Program-made: the position numbers and the translations under genes
Shown here: in pieces, positions 50,801 through 59,504 of the stretch
How positions within the stretch are numbered: position 1 is the stretch's first letter
Layout of the letters: each line of letters opens with the position of its first letter
The notes under the pieces: model-generated
Database searches by the model: none
The model's input: the letters and a program-made list of their open reading frames with translations, nothing else
Told to the model about the DNA's origin: nothing
Origin: Endomychus coccineus
Taxonomy: Eukaryota; Arthropoda; Insecta; Coleoptera; Endomychidae
Length of the DNA stretch: 64,000 bases
Assembly (NCBI GenBank): GCA_958510875.1
Contig: OY294067.1
Coordinates: forward strand, 261,924,180-261,988,179
Direction: 5' to 3'

Positions 50801-53800
50801 AAAAAATTTGATATATCCGTAGATGTGAACCCTGTTACAAGCCTATATTCCATTGAAGATATTGTAAAAAGTTCAAGAATATAGTATTCTTATTTTAACT
50901 TGCAAATATATCACACAATAGAAATGTTTTTAGCTGAACTGACCATTATATTAGTAATTTTACAAGATTTGGCACTGCTTTTGCCTTTTATATTATTGAA
51001 GAGATAATTAGGTATCCCGAAATGTATCGGTTGAATTTAATCAATTCAACAGTAATAAATCTTCAGATGCTAAGTTACAGATACAAGTTAATATATATGT
51101 GAGCCCTGCCTCAGTAAAGTTGGCCCAGCCACTAAAAATATGTAATTTGTGAATTCATGTTATTACAAAGCAAACTTTTTTTGAAAGCCCTTACTGGCAA
51201 AGATGCAGGAGCAAAATAGATTATTGTGGGCAAAGAAGTACCGATCTTGATTTCAGAACCAGTGGAACTTAATTATATGGGAATGACGAAACAAGATTTG
51301 AAGTTTGCGTTGGTGAAGCCGAGTCCTAAGAACTAAAGAAGAAATCTTCATATTATTTGCTATTAAAAGAAAGTTAAGTTTCCGGCTGCTGTGATGGTTT
51401 GGGGATCCATATGATCTAGATGAGAGTATTTGTGGATGTCATTATCAACGCTGATGATAGTTATTTTATACTATGGGGGTAATGAAGGCTATCATGACCT
51501 GAGGCGTTAGCCGAAACGACTACAAATGATGTTACTGCTTGGAAAATTTGAGACTGTTATGTAAACAGTTCTGTATATTACCGTTTGAAATGTCATGATA
51601 TGTCAAATATTCTTTTTGTTATACTAAATTATTGCCTATAACCTATAAGCTTTCAAGAAAAATTCCAAAGCCCATCTCCTTCTCCAACATTCCACTGACT
51701 CACTCATGATGTAGGTTCTCCTCTAGTGTAGAGAAAATATATAAGAAAAGGAAAATTAGATATCAAAAAAGCGGGCCATAAAATACCACATTACAGCCCG
51801 CATAAGCGTGTACGTCCTGGTCGTAAAGTGAACTTTTATACATAATTACAAACGTCTTTCAAAATAATTTGAGACCACGAATTGAGTAAATGAGTTTGAG
51901 TAACATCGAATGTATCTTCCACCAATATGACACCGCTTGTCATACGGCTGAAGAAGTGAGTAAGTAACACTGGATGTTAGAAAACAATATTTCACTTTTA
52001 AAATGGACGTTCAGTAGCTCAGAACTCTCGCCGATCGATAACTTGCGCCATTAAAGAAGAAGTCTTCAATCAAAGCCCGCAAGAACCGTGCCACAGTTGC
52101 ACGTCTTTATGAAATTTGGAACAGTTTTATTCCAGATGAAGACCAAACATTGACACTATGTCGAGACATATCGTATCGGCAATGAGTCGAAAAGGTGATG
52201 TAACGCAGTGGTAATTTTCTATTTAGTTTCATATTACTTAAAATATAGGATTATATGCCGAAAGTGAATAAATTGTCTCTATATATTGTAATTCTAATTG
52301 TTAGTTTTTTTATAAATTCTCCGATAACAAAGGATTTCTTCAGTTTCATCAGTTTGGCCAACTTTAATGAGACAAGGTTCATCCTGCAAGAGATGCTAAT
52401 CTGCATATGTGCCCCGACTTATATTTATGTAAAGCTAATGTTAAGATTCCGTTCAGTTTAATTTAATTTAAACCCAAAACTTCGTACATTGGTTATTGTT
52501 AGTGAACTTTCTTTTACTTTTTATCCTCAGTTTCTACCTCTTTTAATATATATTTGAAATATTTGTTGAAGTTTAAAATTGAAACATAATAGCTATATTT
52601 TGGTAAGTCGCCTTTTCACCCTAGGTAACTTTTTTCTAAGTATGCTATATGATACATATCTTTGATAGTACTAGTATATGTGTAATCGACGATAAAGATT
52701 TGGTTGTCTTAAACTCGTCACATTATTGCATGATTTTAATTTGTTTTGCATACTGTTCCGTGTATTATGTGATAAGGACCACCCCAGCTAAGTATACCAT
52801 AGCTTAGAGCACCGTGGAAGAGATGGTACAGTATTTTCAAGTCATTGAATTGAAGTATTTTTTAGATCACAGAATATTTATGTACAAAAGATAATTTAGA
52901 TTCTTACAAGATATTGCAGGCCTACCAAATTCCTATATACAGGTTGCGGCATTATGTGTATAAGTTCGATATATCCGTTATTACAGTCCGAGAGCTGAGG
53001 GAACGAAAATGCAACAGTTTTATAAAGGCTGATATTTTAACATAAGGTTATACGAGGGCAAGGAGAGAAGTCCTTGAAAAATTAAACAAGAAATGATTTA
53101 TTCGGTTAAAACCGATTTTATTTCTCAACATAATCTTCTTTCAGTCTGATACACTTCGTCCGACGTATTTCTAATTTTTCGGTTTCTTCCAAATAATATG
53201 ATTTCGGCAATCCTTCAAAATAGACGTTTGTTTCAGTGATGAGCTCATAGTTAGAGTCAAATCTGTTTCCGCCGAACCATTTCTTCAAGGAAATAGATAG
53301 AAATCGCAGAGGGGCAAATCTGAAGAATATGGTGGATGACAAAGCAATTCGTAGCGCAATTCATGCAATTTCGCCATTGCGGCTGCAGACCTGTGGGACG
53401 GTGCATTTCGCTCCAAATCGGCGTCGAATCGATCCAACAGCTCTGCATAATATACGCCAGTGATCGTATTGCCCTTTTCAAGGTAATCGATATGGACCAT
53501 ACCGTGTCCATCCCAAAAAACTGTCGCCATGACTTTGTTGGTCGATAAACCCACTTTGGCCTTTTTTGGCTCCGATTCGCCAAGGCAAGTCCACTGTTTC
53601 GATCATAGACCTATTATCCTAAGGATACGAAACATCTTATTCATAAAACTCCATTTGACTTGTCGCAATGATTACATGAAGTATGACAAAGAAAACCAAC
53701 GGGCCTCTTTGTCGTCGGGTCATAATTACTCCTTATTGGCAACGCTGTAACTATGATTGAAAACTTGGTACCACTTGTAAGGCAACACTGCTTCGAAATA

Positions 53801-55424
53801 GCTACGAGAAATACGGAAGCTGTCAAATTGCATAGTACAGAACAAAGTCCCCATTCATAAAAGGTCCGCGGCGTCGTCGCCTTCTGAACAAATGATGCAA
53901 TGGAATGGAATAGTTCTATATTTAAAACTTTAAATATTCTATAATTCGATTGTATATTTCAGGTTACCATAAATTATGGAATATTTTTCAGAGAATACGA
54001 CATTTCAACAGTATTGCTTCTAATATAACAAATAAATAATGCTATGGACGTTTTTATAATAATTACAAATCTCAATCCGGCACACAGAACAACTAATCCG
54101 GCAACAGCACATTCCATACGGCCATACTTGTAATATACAGCGGTCTGAGTGGCCCGAAATTTTGGCAATGTCTGATCGTGTTTAAATGTTAACAATTCTG
54201 TCTCCTTAGGATAATAGGTCTATGGTTTCGACTGTTCTTTTGTCTCTGGTGTGTTGTGATGGATCCATGTATCGCCTACGGTTACAAAACGGCGTAAAAA
54301 GTCCTTCTTATCGCTTTTGAACATCGTCAAACTCTCCTTTGAAGTTGTCACACGGCCGCGCAACGTAGCAAATGCGGCACCCATCTGGCAGATAGCTTTC
54401 TCATATTCAAAAATGTATGGTTGCTAGCTTTCGATGATGTCAAAACAGAGCTGAATAACATATCAGCCTGAAAATTTCAAAACGTTCTAGTTAAAGACGG
54501 TACATCACAAATGTCACATGAGATTTTCGATTGTTGCGCCATCTGTTTTATTTTTCAGGGACTTTTCACCTTGCTCTCGTATATCGGTTGCATATCAACA
54601 GCCTATCTTCAGCCAGTTTCGCTAACAACTACGAACTTGTACAAAAAAGATGTATGTCGCAACTGTTTTAGAAAATGTGAAAATTAGTTTGTGTATAGTA
54701 AGACAATTAATAAGCTACGTTGGCATGGTCAGTCAACAAATTTTTGTTGGTGAAAGTGTTTTATAAGATCAAAAAATGTTACGTAAAGGTAGTTAATTCC
54801 TATTTGAAACTACACCGGCTGTTCCGGGGGTCTAATATATTTAAGAATCATTTGTGGTTATATAAACAAGCTCAGTAAATTTGAAATTAATACTTTTTTA
54901 TTTATTTTTTCGCAAATGAAAATGTGCATCACATTTGGAATCAAATATTCTGACAAGTACTAAAATGAAATTTGAACAGTTGGGAACGCCTTCTGGAAAG
55001 GTAACTGAATTTTGAATAATTCGTATTCGCAAACATGGTATACCTAGTGTCATATCCGAACCAAAGCAATTCGACAATAAACATTGCCACATAATTTGCC
55101 AAGCGGAATAACTATATTAACATGGATTAAAGATAGTTACTTAAACCGTGAGGTCGATAACATTTATTTAGTCTCGAAAAGCGTTTACGTCATTCGAAGG
55201 TTAACTCCAGGACAATATACGCATCAGTTATCATACACGGAAACATTTTTTTGCGGGGTGATACCTTAAGTCATGTACATGGCATACGTAAGTTACAGTG
55301 AACCTTGTTGCTCAATTTGTATTGATCATAATTAGTTAAATTACAAGTTACTAGCTTAACTTACCCTCCTATTCGAACAGTCTTTTGGTGTAAGGTCTGA
55401 TGCTACAGTTCCAAATATTGTAGG
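33587..55424 (-). CDS. RASGEF1B: Ras-GEF domain family member 1 (RASGEF1B-like), 5' end not found
   Basis: The protein is a CDC25-type guanine nucleotide exchange factor; vertebrate RASGEF1 members act on Rap2-type GTPases. Exons in transcript order: 55365-55424 (probable), 47412-47704, 38074-38479, 35877-36020, 35488-35690 and 33587-33833, all GT/AG with matching phases, giving about 450 codons (human RASGEF1B about 473). The RasGEF-N domain is in 47412-47704 (LLLSGPLEALVQNMVPTDVY, YLFAFLLSSRLFIKPHDLL). The catalytic domain starts in 38074-38479 (AQQLTKVELERLSFIGPEEF, LEQYVQWFNRLSYFVATQVC). It goes on with ECFNIGNFNSLMAIIAGLNM and SPISRLKKT, then FAILEHQMDPSSNFSSYR, IVIPFFSLLVKDLYFLNQGC and LPNGHINFDKCWQLAKQVQE. 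No inactivating change is seen. The start codon is presumably in a further exon beyond 55424. Introns of 8.9 kb and 7.7 kb are full of transposons. Confidence 0.93.
34219..34414. mobile_element. hAT-like terminus and adjacent short inverted-repeat element
   Basis: CAGGGCCGGATTTAGAGTGG at 34219 is a typical hAT end. Right after it, AATTCCTCTCTCGATTCTGT (34274 onward) and its inverse near 34385-34414 form a roughly 140-bp inverted repeat, pairing through GACAACGTGGC. The outer hAT partner end was not found. Confidence 0.55.
35045..35203. mobile_element. Palindromic MITE (family B), complete, 159 bp
   Basis: The element is almost a full palindrome: CTATTGATAAGAAATAATCA on the left pairs with the inverse at 35184-35203, and the arms continue through CCACTAAAAATAC, AGTACTGAGAACC-like sequence and GTAGCCATC to a centre near 35130. 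Fragments of the same family lie at 5655, 9586, 23225 and 24690. It has no coding capacity and sits in a RASGEF1 intron. Confidence 0.88.
36110..36500 (-). other. Two coding-like exons of a membrane protein, unidentified
   Basis: On the minus strand a frame (about 36500-36354) reads PLIPFRECYLPQFPLYDYGP, then MFYSFLQKCILAFPMIVMSI and GG. A second (36308-36138), preceded by the good acceptor TTTTCATAG, reads LHYAEASKSVIMGFTTILYV, QYNILGLSTHVFPC and ASFIVATTTFLTFTSFWFQ, followed by GTTAGT or by a stop at 36110. The phases fit if the first piece ends in GGAAG before GTGCAA. Both are hydrophobic with membrane-segment character. I do not recognise the family. It lies inside a RASGEF1 intron on the same strand and is not part of the RasGEF protein. 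It may be a nested gene, a duplicated exon pair or a decayed fragment. Confidence 0.4.
36531..36780. repeat. Dispersed insect-type repeat end (TACAGGATGACCCAGGG)
   Basis: TACAGGATGACCCAGGGTTA and ACACAGGGTGTCAAAGTTTT are sequences I recognise as recurrent termini or cores of non-coding insect repeats. No coding frame is present. Confidence 0.45.
36940..37650 (+). pseudogene. LINE RNase H and C-terminal remnant
   Basis: The frame carries DKPGEREMI, YTDGSTTRES (RNase H TDGS box) and, after many stops, THTRTDCAAVDRKREETLVT and GVEKISNQGKKK, similar to the zinc-motif tail of RNase H-bearing LINEs. It is heavily decayed and antisense to RASGEF1. Confidence 0.65.
37720..38040. other. RASGEF1 intron sequence, nothing recognised
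   Basis: AT-rich intron sequence with no supported feature. Confidence 0.3.
39247..41537. mobile_element. 2.29 kb TIR element carrying a non-transposase, spliced gene
   Basis: The ends CAACGAATTCGGATATACTA and its inverse are flanked by the perfect 8-bp duplication GTAACAAT (39239-39246 and 41538-41545). Inverted similarity continues further inside (TATCGCCAACATG on the left, CATGTTGGCGATA on the right), so the TIRs reach about 70 bp. No DDE, RNase H-fold or hATC motif is present. Instead the minus strand carries an intron-containing frame (40506-41166) with a non-coding leader of several hundred bp. This looks like a non-autonomous element that has captured a host gene segment. Confidence 0.85.
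40506..41166 (-). pseudogene. Spliced reading frame inside the 2.29 kb TIR element
   Basis: Exon A (about 41166-41056) reads LFVSESDFVTRPGGRKDLKG, then GATAAFASTSRLHIYPE. Exon B (40948-40995) reads HNGDDKENIDVSAPK. Exon C (40888 downward) reads AKLSESEYASTSMTKSSVWF, then APANEDIM. All junctions have GT/AG borders and the phases agree (2, 2). In exon C the first frame stops after about 60 codons, while a second frame continues the coding character (SSKLPESDTSSEKESVIAVP, a serine run, PKERRKGKYQQIVGVVVPQK) to a stop at 40506; this implies one frameshift near 40745. The product would be serine-rich and polar. I recognise no domain. An initiation codon is not obvious upstream. Confidence 0.5.
41694..42770. 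other. RASGEF1 intron sequence, no gene seen
   Basis: AT-rich, with strings such as CCCGATAGCTCAAAAACGAA that look repetitive; no ORF or boundary could be supported. Confidence 0.35.
42779..43810 (-). pseudogene. Penelope-like element, 5'-truncated, RT and GIY-YIG parts
   Basis: On the minus strand the RT reads VVTFDVISLFTNVPIPDTLT, KFYEQSSGSVMGSPLSSVFA (motif with GSPLS), NIFMETFEQDAI and, after the active site, LPFLDVLVSQQTDGTLGHSV and YRKPNHTDRYLN. Near the end, CDKVYIGETGRTVATRMKKH is the GIY-YIG endonuclease signature that distinguishes Penelope-like elements from LINEs. The active-site Tyr of the YVDD box is replaced by a stop (at about 43425), and further frameshifts exist, so it is dead. 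The 5' end is truncated near 43810. Confidence 0.9.
44049..44648 (+). pseudogene. hAT-type transposase C-terminal remnant
   Basis: The frame LPLPPQSVITRWGTWINAAV, then FYAENFAK and a stop, continues after a shift as FVSNLDQNDATSILARQKTD. The open frame of 142 codons ends FKFCPLTFVKRTFSAYQLVL, then NDKRRSVSTDNIEKVLIVY. The RWGTW block and the ERTFSAYK-like hATC block are arranged as in DUF659/hATC-type hAT transposases, with VERSFS degraded to VKRTFS. I saw no TIRs near it. Confidence 0.7.
44862..47230 (-). mobile_element. LINE, 5'-truncated, with ATT-repeat 3' tail
   Basis: The unit comprises the RT ORF at 45235-47211, a 3' UTR of about 370 bp and the tail AATAAACATTATTATT (reading minus) with about nine ATT repeats ending near 44862. 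The same AATAAACATTATT tail ends the copies at 8775-8860 and 9668-11757. The 5' end is close to the ORF start, so the endonuclease part is missing, typical of incomplete target-primed reverse transcription. It sits in sense orientation in a RASGEF1 intron. Confidence 0.85.
45235..47211 (-). CDS. LINE reverse transcriptase ORF, 658 codons uninterrupted
   Basis: The product is a non-LTR retrotransposon reverse transcriptase (jockey/CR1-like by motif pattern; clade tentative). RT motifs in order: KSPGFDGIRAEHLKE (about residue 163), FKKSIVTPILKKGDPEIVNN and YRPISLL (about 205-225), KQYGFRKGLSTNDAIAAL, CVFLDLAKAFDTVDHTQLL (first catalytic Asp), ISFGIPQGTVIGPLLFSLYI, and FIISFADDTAILF (catalytic DD). 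LGITIDPHLRWDIHV follows, then the thumb and a C-terminal region. No stop or frameshift is present across 1.97 kb, unlike every other LINE copy here, so this insertion is young. The apurinic endonuclease domain and any ORF1 are absent, so the copy cannot be autonomous. The annotated ATG is the first in frame and may lie inside the original ORF. Confidence 0.92.
   Translation of the reverse strand: MARPREIFPIKSISINHKNVLYPEYKEDPQNILKKTNYLDYRAHTNRLIKITKQKYYQNKIKNSENSSKQLWKIVNEINTPEKDTSIREILCEDGTKTKDDLKKANLFNKFFANIGKNYAEKIIKPPTTIPKETTNVTSFFLNPVNEKEISDVIHSLKYRKSPGFDGIRAEHLKEISEEITPLLTFLINNIFQTCQYPNSFKKSIVTPILKKGDPEIVNNYRPISLLTNFNKIFEKILKSRLMTFIDRYNLISNKQYGFRKGLSTNDAIAALTSEIYKHIDNRLPAICVFLDLAKAFDTVDHTQLLETLSCAGIRGNSQELLKSYLTGRKQAVKINNVLSTEAEISFGIPQGTVIGPLLFSLYINSLLTLTCGGFIISFADDTAILFTAENWEKLKSTVEDQINILKDWFDHKSLTINFEKTHFLPFASYGNQLPNFDELKINNHGKIMKITRVSHIKYLGITIDPHLRWDIHVSNVSKTLRYMLYKFKYLRSILDTTHLKTIYHALVQSRLQYAILSWGGLLDTHIKKMEVLQKKILRIMYYKKRDYPSNSIFRDSLVLDIRQLYMYNIILFIYKNKQILRNLEHNYNTRNKSKGNVQVTVTKKNIGQHTYNYLSSKIFNYLPEIYKMYIRKINNVNIVKRIFKRYLLDLIGMLFII
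48340..48500. other. Isolated GC-rich segment, unidentified
   Basis: GATGGGAAGGCGGCATTACA, CCTGCCCAGTGCTGGGCCGA and following bases are much GC-richer than the AT-rich RASGEF1 intron around them. No long ORF, tRNA-like A/B boxes or TIRs could be confirmed. A fragment of a retrotransposon or SINE is possible. Confidence 0.3.
48797..50012 (-). mobile_element. Penelope-like element flanked by inverted pLTR-like arms
   Basis: The core (49121-49735, minus) reads NIFIETFEQDAIDSSL, KCWFRYVDDTFVIWQ (intact YVDD box), MEVESKSSLPFLDVLVSRQT and HSVYRKPTRTDRYLNGFSHH, matching the copy at 42779-43810. It is bounded by two arms of about 200 bp in inverted orientation (48797-48990 and about 49800-50012), sharing CCACCTGTAATGGTTGGCGA and AGAATCAGTTTCAGTTCA. 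Penelope-like elements are known to carry LTR-like repeats that may be inverted. The upstream RT half is missing and the GIY-YIG part is lost or diverged. Confidence 0.8.
50040..51090. other. RASGEF1 intron sequence, nothing recognised
   Basis: AT-rich intron DNA; no coding frame, TIR pair or RNA gene could be supported. Confidence 0.35.
51100..52210 (+). pseudogene. Tc1-like transposase remnant
   Basis: Traces in three frames give a TRFEVCVGEAES block, FPAAVMVWGSI, YDTACHTAEEVSK and LLKWTFSSSELSPIDNL. These follow the Tc1 order (DExxF, VWG, DNAxxHxAK, WPxxSPDLNPIEN), with the second catalytic region degraded to HTAE and SPIDN. TIR candidates (GAGCCCTGCCTCAGTAAAGT near 51103) have no confirmed partner. 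Confidence 0.7.
52262..53040. other. RASGEF1 intron sequence, nothing recognised
   Basis: AT-rich intron DNA. TAAGTATACCATAGCTTAGA near 52791 resembles LINE sequence encoding the end of an RT (compare the HYAI-type region of 45235-47211) but is too short to call. Confidence 0.3.
53051..54581 (-). pseudogene. mariner element, interrupted by a MITE
   Basis: TIRs TACGAGGGCAAGGAGAGAAG and (inverse) TACGAGAGCAAGGTGAAAAG match over about 31 bp and are flanked by TA on both sides. On the minus strand the transposase reads LNMRKLSARWVPHLL, SLTMFKSDKKDFLRRFVTVG, DTWIHHNTPETKEQSK, then beyond the MITE VGLSTNKVMATVFWDGHGMV, HIDYLEKGNTI and HPPYSSDLPLCDFYLFP (mariner D34D signature region), ending RRTKCIRLKEDYVE. 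The N-terminal DNA-binding part is deleted and frameshifts occur. Without the MITE the copy is about 0.9 kb, against about 1.3 kb for full mariners. Confidence 0.93.
53604..54224. mobile_element. 621-bp element with 8-bp TSD inside the mariner
   Basis: The ends CATAGACCTATTATCCTAAG and the inverse pair over about 22 bp. The flanks are GTTTCGAT and GTTTCGAC (7 of 8), in the middle of the mariner transposase frame. There is no coding capacity. The first bases CATAG and the 8-bp duplication are shared with the 30455-30689 MITE, so both may use the same type of transposase. Confidence 0.88.
54600..55364. other. RASGEF1 intron sequence, nothing recognised
   Basis: AT-rich intron DNA with one chance-like 61-codon frame at 55084-55269 that has no recognisable features. 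Confidence 0.3.
55365..55424 (-). other. RASGEF1B: Candidate 60-bp upstream exon of RASGEF1
   Basis: It is preceded by a strong acceptor (TTTCATTTCTAG) and followed by GTAAGT. It reads PTIFGTVASDLTPKDCSNRR without a stop, phase 0 at both ends, which fits the phase-0 start of the 47412-47704 exon. Family N-termini are poorly conserved, so similarity cannot confirm it. Confidence 0.45.
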
Positions 55425-55836
55425 CTAGAAATGAAATAAAATTTATTAATTCCTTAGACATGCGAACATTCGAGACTTATAAATATTAATATGTCCTTGA
55501 CATAGCACAAATTATTTCTACACTATGCCACAAAAATGATCATATTCGTATAAATAGAACAGCTGGATTAAGACGGTGACAAGTAGGATTGTAAATTCAC
55601 CTTACGGCAGTGAGAATTTTGATTAAGAAGGTATATAGGTAGATTGAATAACAACTATGTTTGAGCCTTGAAAAAGAATGTTTTCATTGACTATATTAAT
55701 AGAAATAATGATAGAGACAACTAACAGATAGCATATACCTAAATTATCTAATATCACTACACAAATACTTTCAACTTTAGTCCATGACATATTCATCTGA
55801 TGACCATGTCATCATGATTAAAGAATTGTAGAAATG

Positions 55837-56246
55837 GGTCGACGTAAATTGAGTCCGGCATGTAATAATTGCCTTTCTATGTAGGTAAATTCAGTCCCGG
55901 GTGTTTTAAAGGTCTACGTAAACTGAATCACAGGTATCTACCGGGTTGTTAGGACAGATAATTAGCATGTAGTACCTGCTGCCTAGGCCAACCACCTTTC
56001 TGTACCCAAGTATTTGCTCAATAACCAATAATGATTGTTCATCGTACCCCCTTTGTTTCTAACCTAACCTAATCTAACTTTGCTGATATAGAATGCAAAT
56101 ATTGTAATCGCGCTAATCTCAACACTCATTTCTACGAATATTCTGAGAATTATATTCAAACCCGGGACTCAATTTTCGTGGTATCATTTCATCAGTGGGT
56201 CTGAATTTACGTAGGAATATGGAAATGGGGCTCAATCTACGTTTTC
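55837..56246. repeat. Cluster of six diverged copies of one motif, both orientations
   Basis: Related strings occur at about 55837 (GGGTCGACGTAAATTGAGTC), 55882 (GTAGGTAAATTCAGTCCCGG), 55912 (CTACGTAAACTGAATC), 56159 (CCCGGGACTCAATTTTCG), 56197 (GGGTCTGAATTTACGTAGG) and 56228 (GGGCTCAATCTACG). The first three and last three are broadly inverted to each other, as in a short palindromic element with repeated subterminal motifs. Confidence 0.6.
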
Positions 56247-56249
56247 CAT

Positions 56250-58800
56250 TAGAAATAGACAAGACAAACTTGATAGAATTAACTGAAATCCTGCGATAAT
56301 TAATACAATTAATACACCATATAAAAGATTATTTGGTCGTTGTGATTTAGAAAAGCACTGTGTAATTTTGCGACTTACATCTGAAGAATGTGAAATACAT
56401 ATTACAACTGTTTGCTGAAATATATTATGTTTTGATTGATTCTCTGAAAAATGCCACTATTTTTCGGGGGATTATGATAAAAAATTATTTCTAGCCAAGG
56501 AATTTCTATTTATTTTGAATTGTAGAATTTCACAAAATTAGGGTAGGTGTGCCCTGCACCCGGCTGGGGTTGGTTATTCAGTCCTTAAAAAATATCATCA
56601 GCTGTCTGTCTGAAATTAGATATTTATACTTAATTCGAATCAATTGATTGCCATATGGTTCGCTATTATACTGTGTACTCTTATAATAGCGCAACTTTCG
56701 ATCGGTATATCACCCCTTTCACACACCCTTCTACTCGTAACTCGTAACCACATTACAGCTGGTTCATTTTCATACCTTAGTTGGTATGATGAGTTATTTC
56801 ATCGTTATAGTTAGTAAGTAGTATACATTATTTTTTCTACAAACACTATTATTCATCTATTTTTGGGTTAAGTGTAAGAATTGCTCATGTGGCTAAATTT
56901 AACCCCTTCGTGCGTAATAAAGGAACATTTTTTTTTGTAAAATAAAGAGATTCTGATGACAGTGAGTTGTGAGGGTGTGACGACATTACTTTTGGTGGAG
57001 TCTATGGTTATGGTCTCAAACTATTCACATTGTTGCTTGGATTTAGTAGGCAACAAATTTAAATTGCTCTACTAGCAACTGCTTTAATTTGCTATTTTCA
57101 GCGCTTACTTTAATGTTAACTATTCATATTTGAATATCATTTCCTACAAGCTTGTCAAATATGTGTCCAACAATAAAAGTAGTTTACTTGTTCTAAAACT
57201 TGCACTGATTGAGACAGATTTTTTAATGAGGTCTGTAGAAAAAATACTTGTTATAAGTGAGTTTATTTTCTTCCCACAAAATAATTTTGAACTTTTAACA
57301 TTTGAATGATGATTAATTATTTTACCAAAAAATTAACACTTACTATGAAATACCCTTATAGGATCCAGCTGTCAGTATTATTATTAAAGTAGCTACATCA
57401 TTCTTTAGAGACCACAGCGACAGCTTCCTTAGATAAATATCAAACCGATTTGAGTTTATTAAGGACAGTATTTATCTTGTGCAGTGTAGGAAATTAAATA
57501 GAGCTACGTATTGCAAAGGTTCCTTATTTTATTACAACAGTATATTAATTAGTTTCAACTAGTTCGAAATCAGGGCAGATACAGTTTTCTCCTGTCGCTT
57601 TACTGGAGAAATATCAAGAAACTTTCTGAAAATATAGTTTCGTTTGCGTTACCAAAATATACACTTTCGTCCGCTTTACCCTCTCTAAAATTCATGTAGC
57701 ATTCAAAAATAAACGTACAAATAACGTACTAACCTAGAATTGCCGCTTGAGATAATATATGTTCTTTTATGTGTTGAGTTATTGTTATGACTACTTAAAA
57801 ATAAAGTTACAAATAACCAATTACCTAGAATTGAAGCTTGGAGATAAATATATGTTCTTTCATGGTCAAATCCATCATTCTTTTACATGTATCGCCCAAA
57901 ATGTTGTTATTTCCTCGACTATATGCTTCTTCTAGGGTCATATGGACATGTTTTAAACTGACACGGAGACAATTTGCAGACTGCTATCGGAGCTATCGGA
58001 GTCTTCAAATTAAATGATATGTGAAGATTTTCAATACTAATCTGTGCGATTCAGTTTCAGCAGCCGCAGTTGAAATTTATTCAGATGAAATTTGTGACAA
58101 TCATATATTCGATTTGTTTTCTTTCCTTTTAGTTACTAACATTCGCTTGAATCGGAATAACTAAAATATCGTACTAATTACCAACATAACCTATAAATAT
58201 ATTATACCTATATTGCGATAAGATGCTATAAACTGATAACATTCTACATCATACTAGTATCAAACCTAGTAACAATATCTATAATGAAATCGTATAGCTT
58301 TAGAATTATTGCCACCCACTTACAAATAACTTGCAAACAACATATCCGGAAGAGATTGCAAATTACTTTGAACCTGGCTATTGACATTTAAAGACAATGG
58401 GATGTAAAGAATTAATGTCGCAACCAATTCTCTTGTCTGGTCTTATTGCAACATACTATTGCATTGATTTCACCATATTCTGTATTCAATTTCACATATT
58501 GTACGACAAAATAAGAATGAAAAATTCTGGAATTAATTGAAATCAAACGAAGGCAGTACATTTTTTGTGCTCAGAACTATTATTTGTAAGTAAATAAGAA
58601 TACGTATATTGAACATGAAATTTGACTGGGTATTTCCATGGTAAATAACATTCTAGCTGTTTATATCCTCTTTGGAAATCCGATACAATTTTTGATAAAA
58701 TAACTTACCCCTAAATTATCTAAAATATTTTTATTAGATACTTTATTTACTATCTTCTACCTCTTTTCTTCGTGTGGTCTTATTAAAAATCTTCTAGAGT
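56250..58800. other. AT-rich DNA, one short direct repeat
   Basis: The only structure I could support is a direct repeat of about 65 bp, 57705-57771 and 57797-57865, sharing CCTAGAATTG and ATATATGTTCTTT with small differences. No coding frame is seen. Confidence 0.45.
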
Positions 58801-58872
58801 TCTGAACATGAACAATAAATTATTATTATTATTTCGGAAGAAATAATAAGGCGGTAGCTTTCTACCGCCGTA
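58800..58872. repeat. LINE-like ATT tail and perfect hairpin
   Basis: CATGAACAATAAATTATTAT with an ATT run resembles a LINE 3' tail. It abuts GGCGGTAGCTTTCTACCGCC, an 8-bp perfect stem with a 4-bp loop. Confidence 0.5.
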
Positions 58873-59504
58873 ATGTTTTTTAATCTTTACGAAAATAATA
58901 ATTAGTCAACAAACAACAACAATAATAACAGTTGCACACGTTTATTCATAATATTAGGCATTTAATGTATGTGAGTGTGAAAGTTTATGTAGATATGTCC
59001 ACATTTTCTTCAGATTTCCATTCGGATTTTGAGATTACCATTACGTGATCTTCATTGAATTTTATTTATTTATTTTGTTCCCTATTATTACTGAGAGCGT
59101 TTCTAAACAGTTCTTGGCGGAGAGTTGGTGGAAGCGAGGGGCAAATCACCTTCAAAATTTTTGGGCACAAAACTTCCACCTCATAACAATAATTTCACGA
59201 AATTCTCATCACATTCTTTGACATTTTTCAGAAATTGCCACATTTGCACTAGACTCACAAAAACTTTCATCTCAGTGTACACCAAACTTCCAGGGACGTT
59301 TGCTCCTCGGGTGAACTCAATTTAAATGCCTCCACGTGATGATTTCTGGGTTATTTTTGATAAATAAACCCCAAAGAAATATTCATTGCAAATAAGTTGA
59401 ATATGGCTATATGTAGTCGACTTTGTCGAATTGTTCAAACACTGTAAACGTATGTACATTAATATATTATTTCCTTCCAAAGCTCATAGAATGTCAGAAT
59501 CAAT

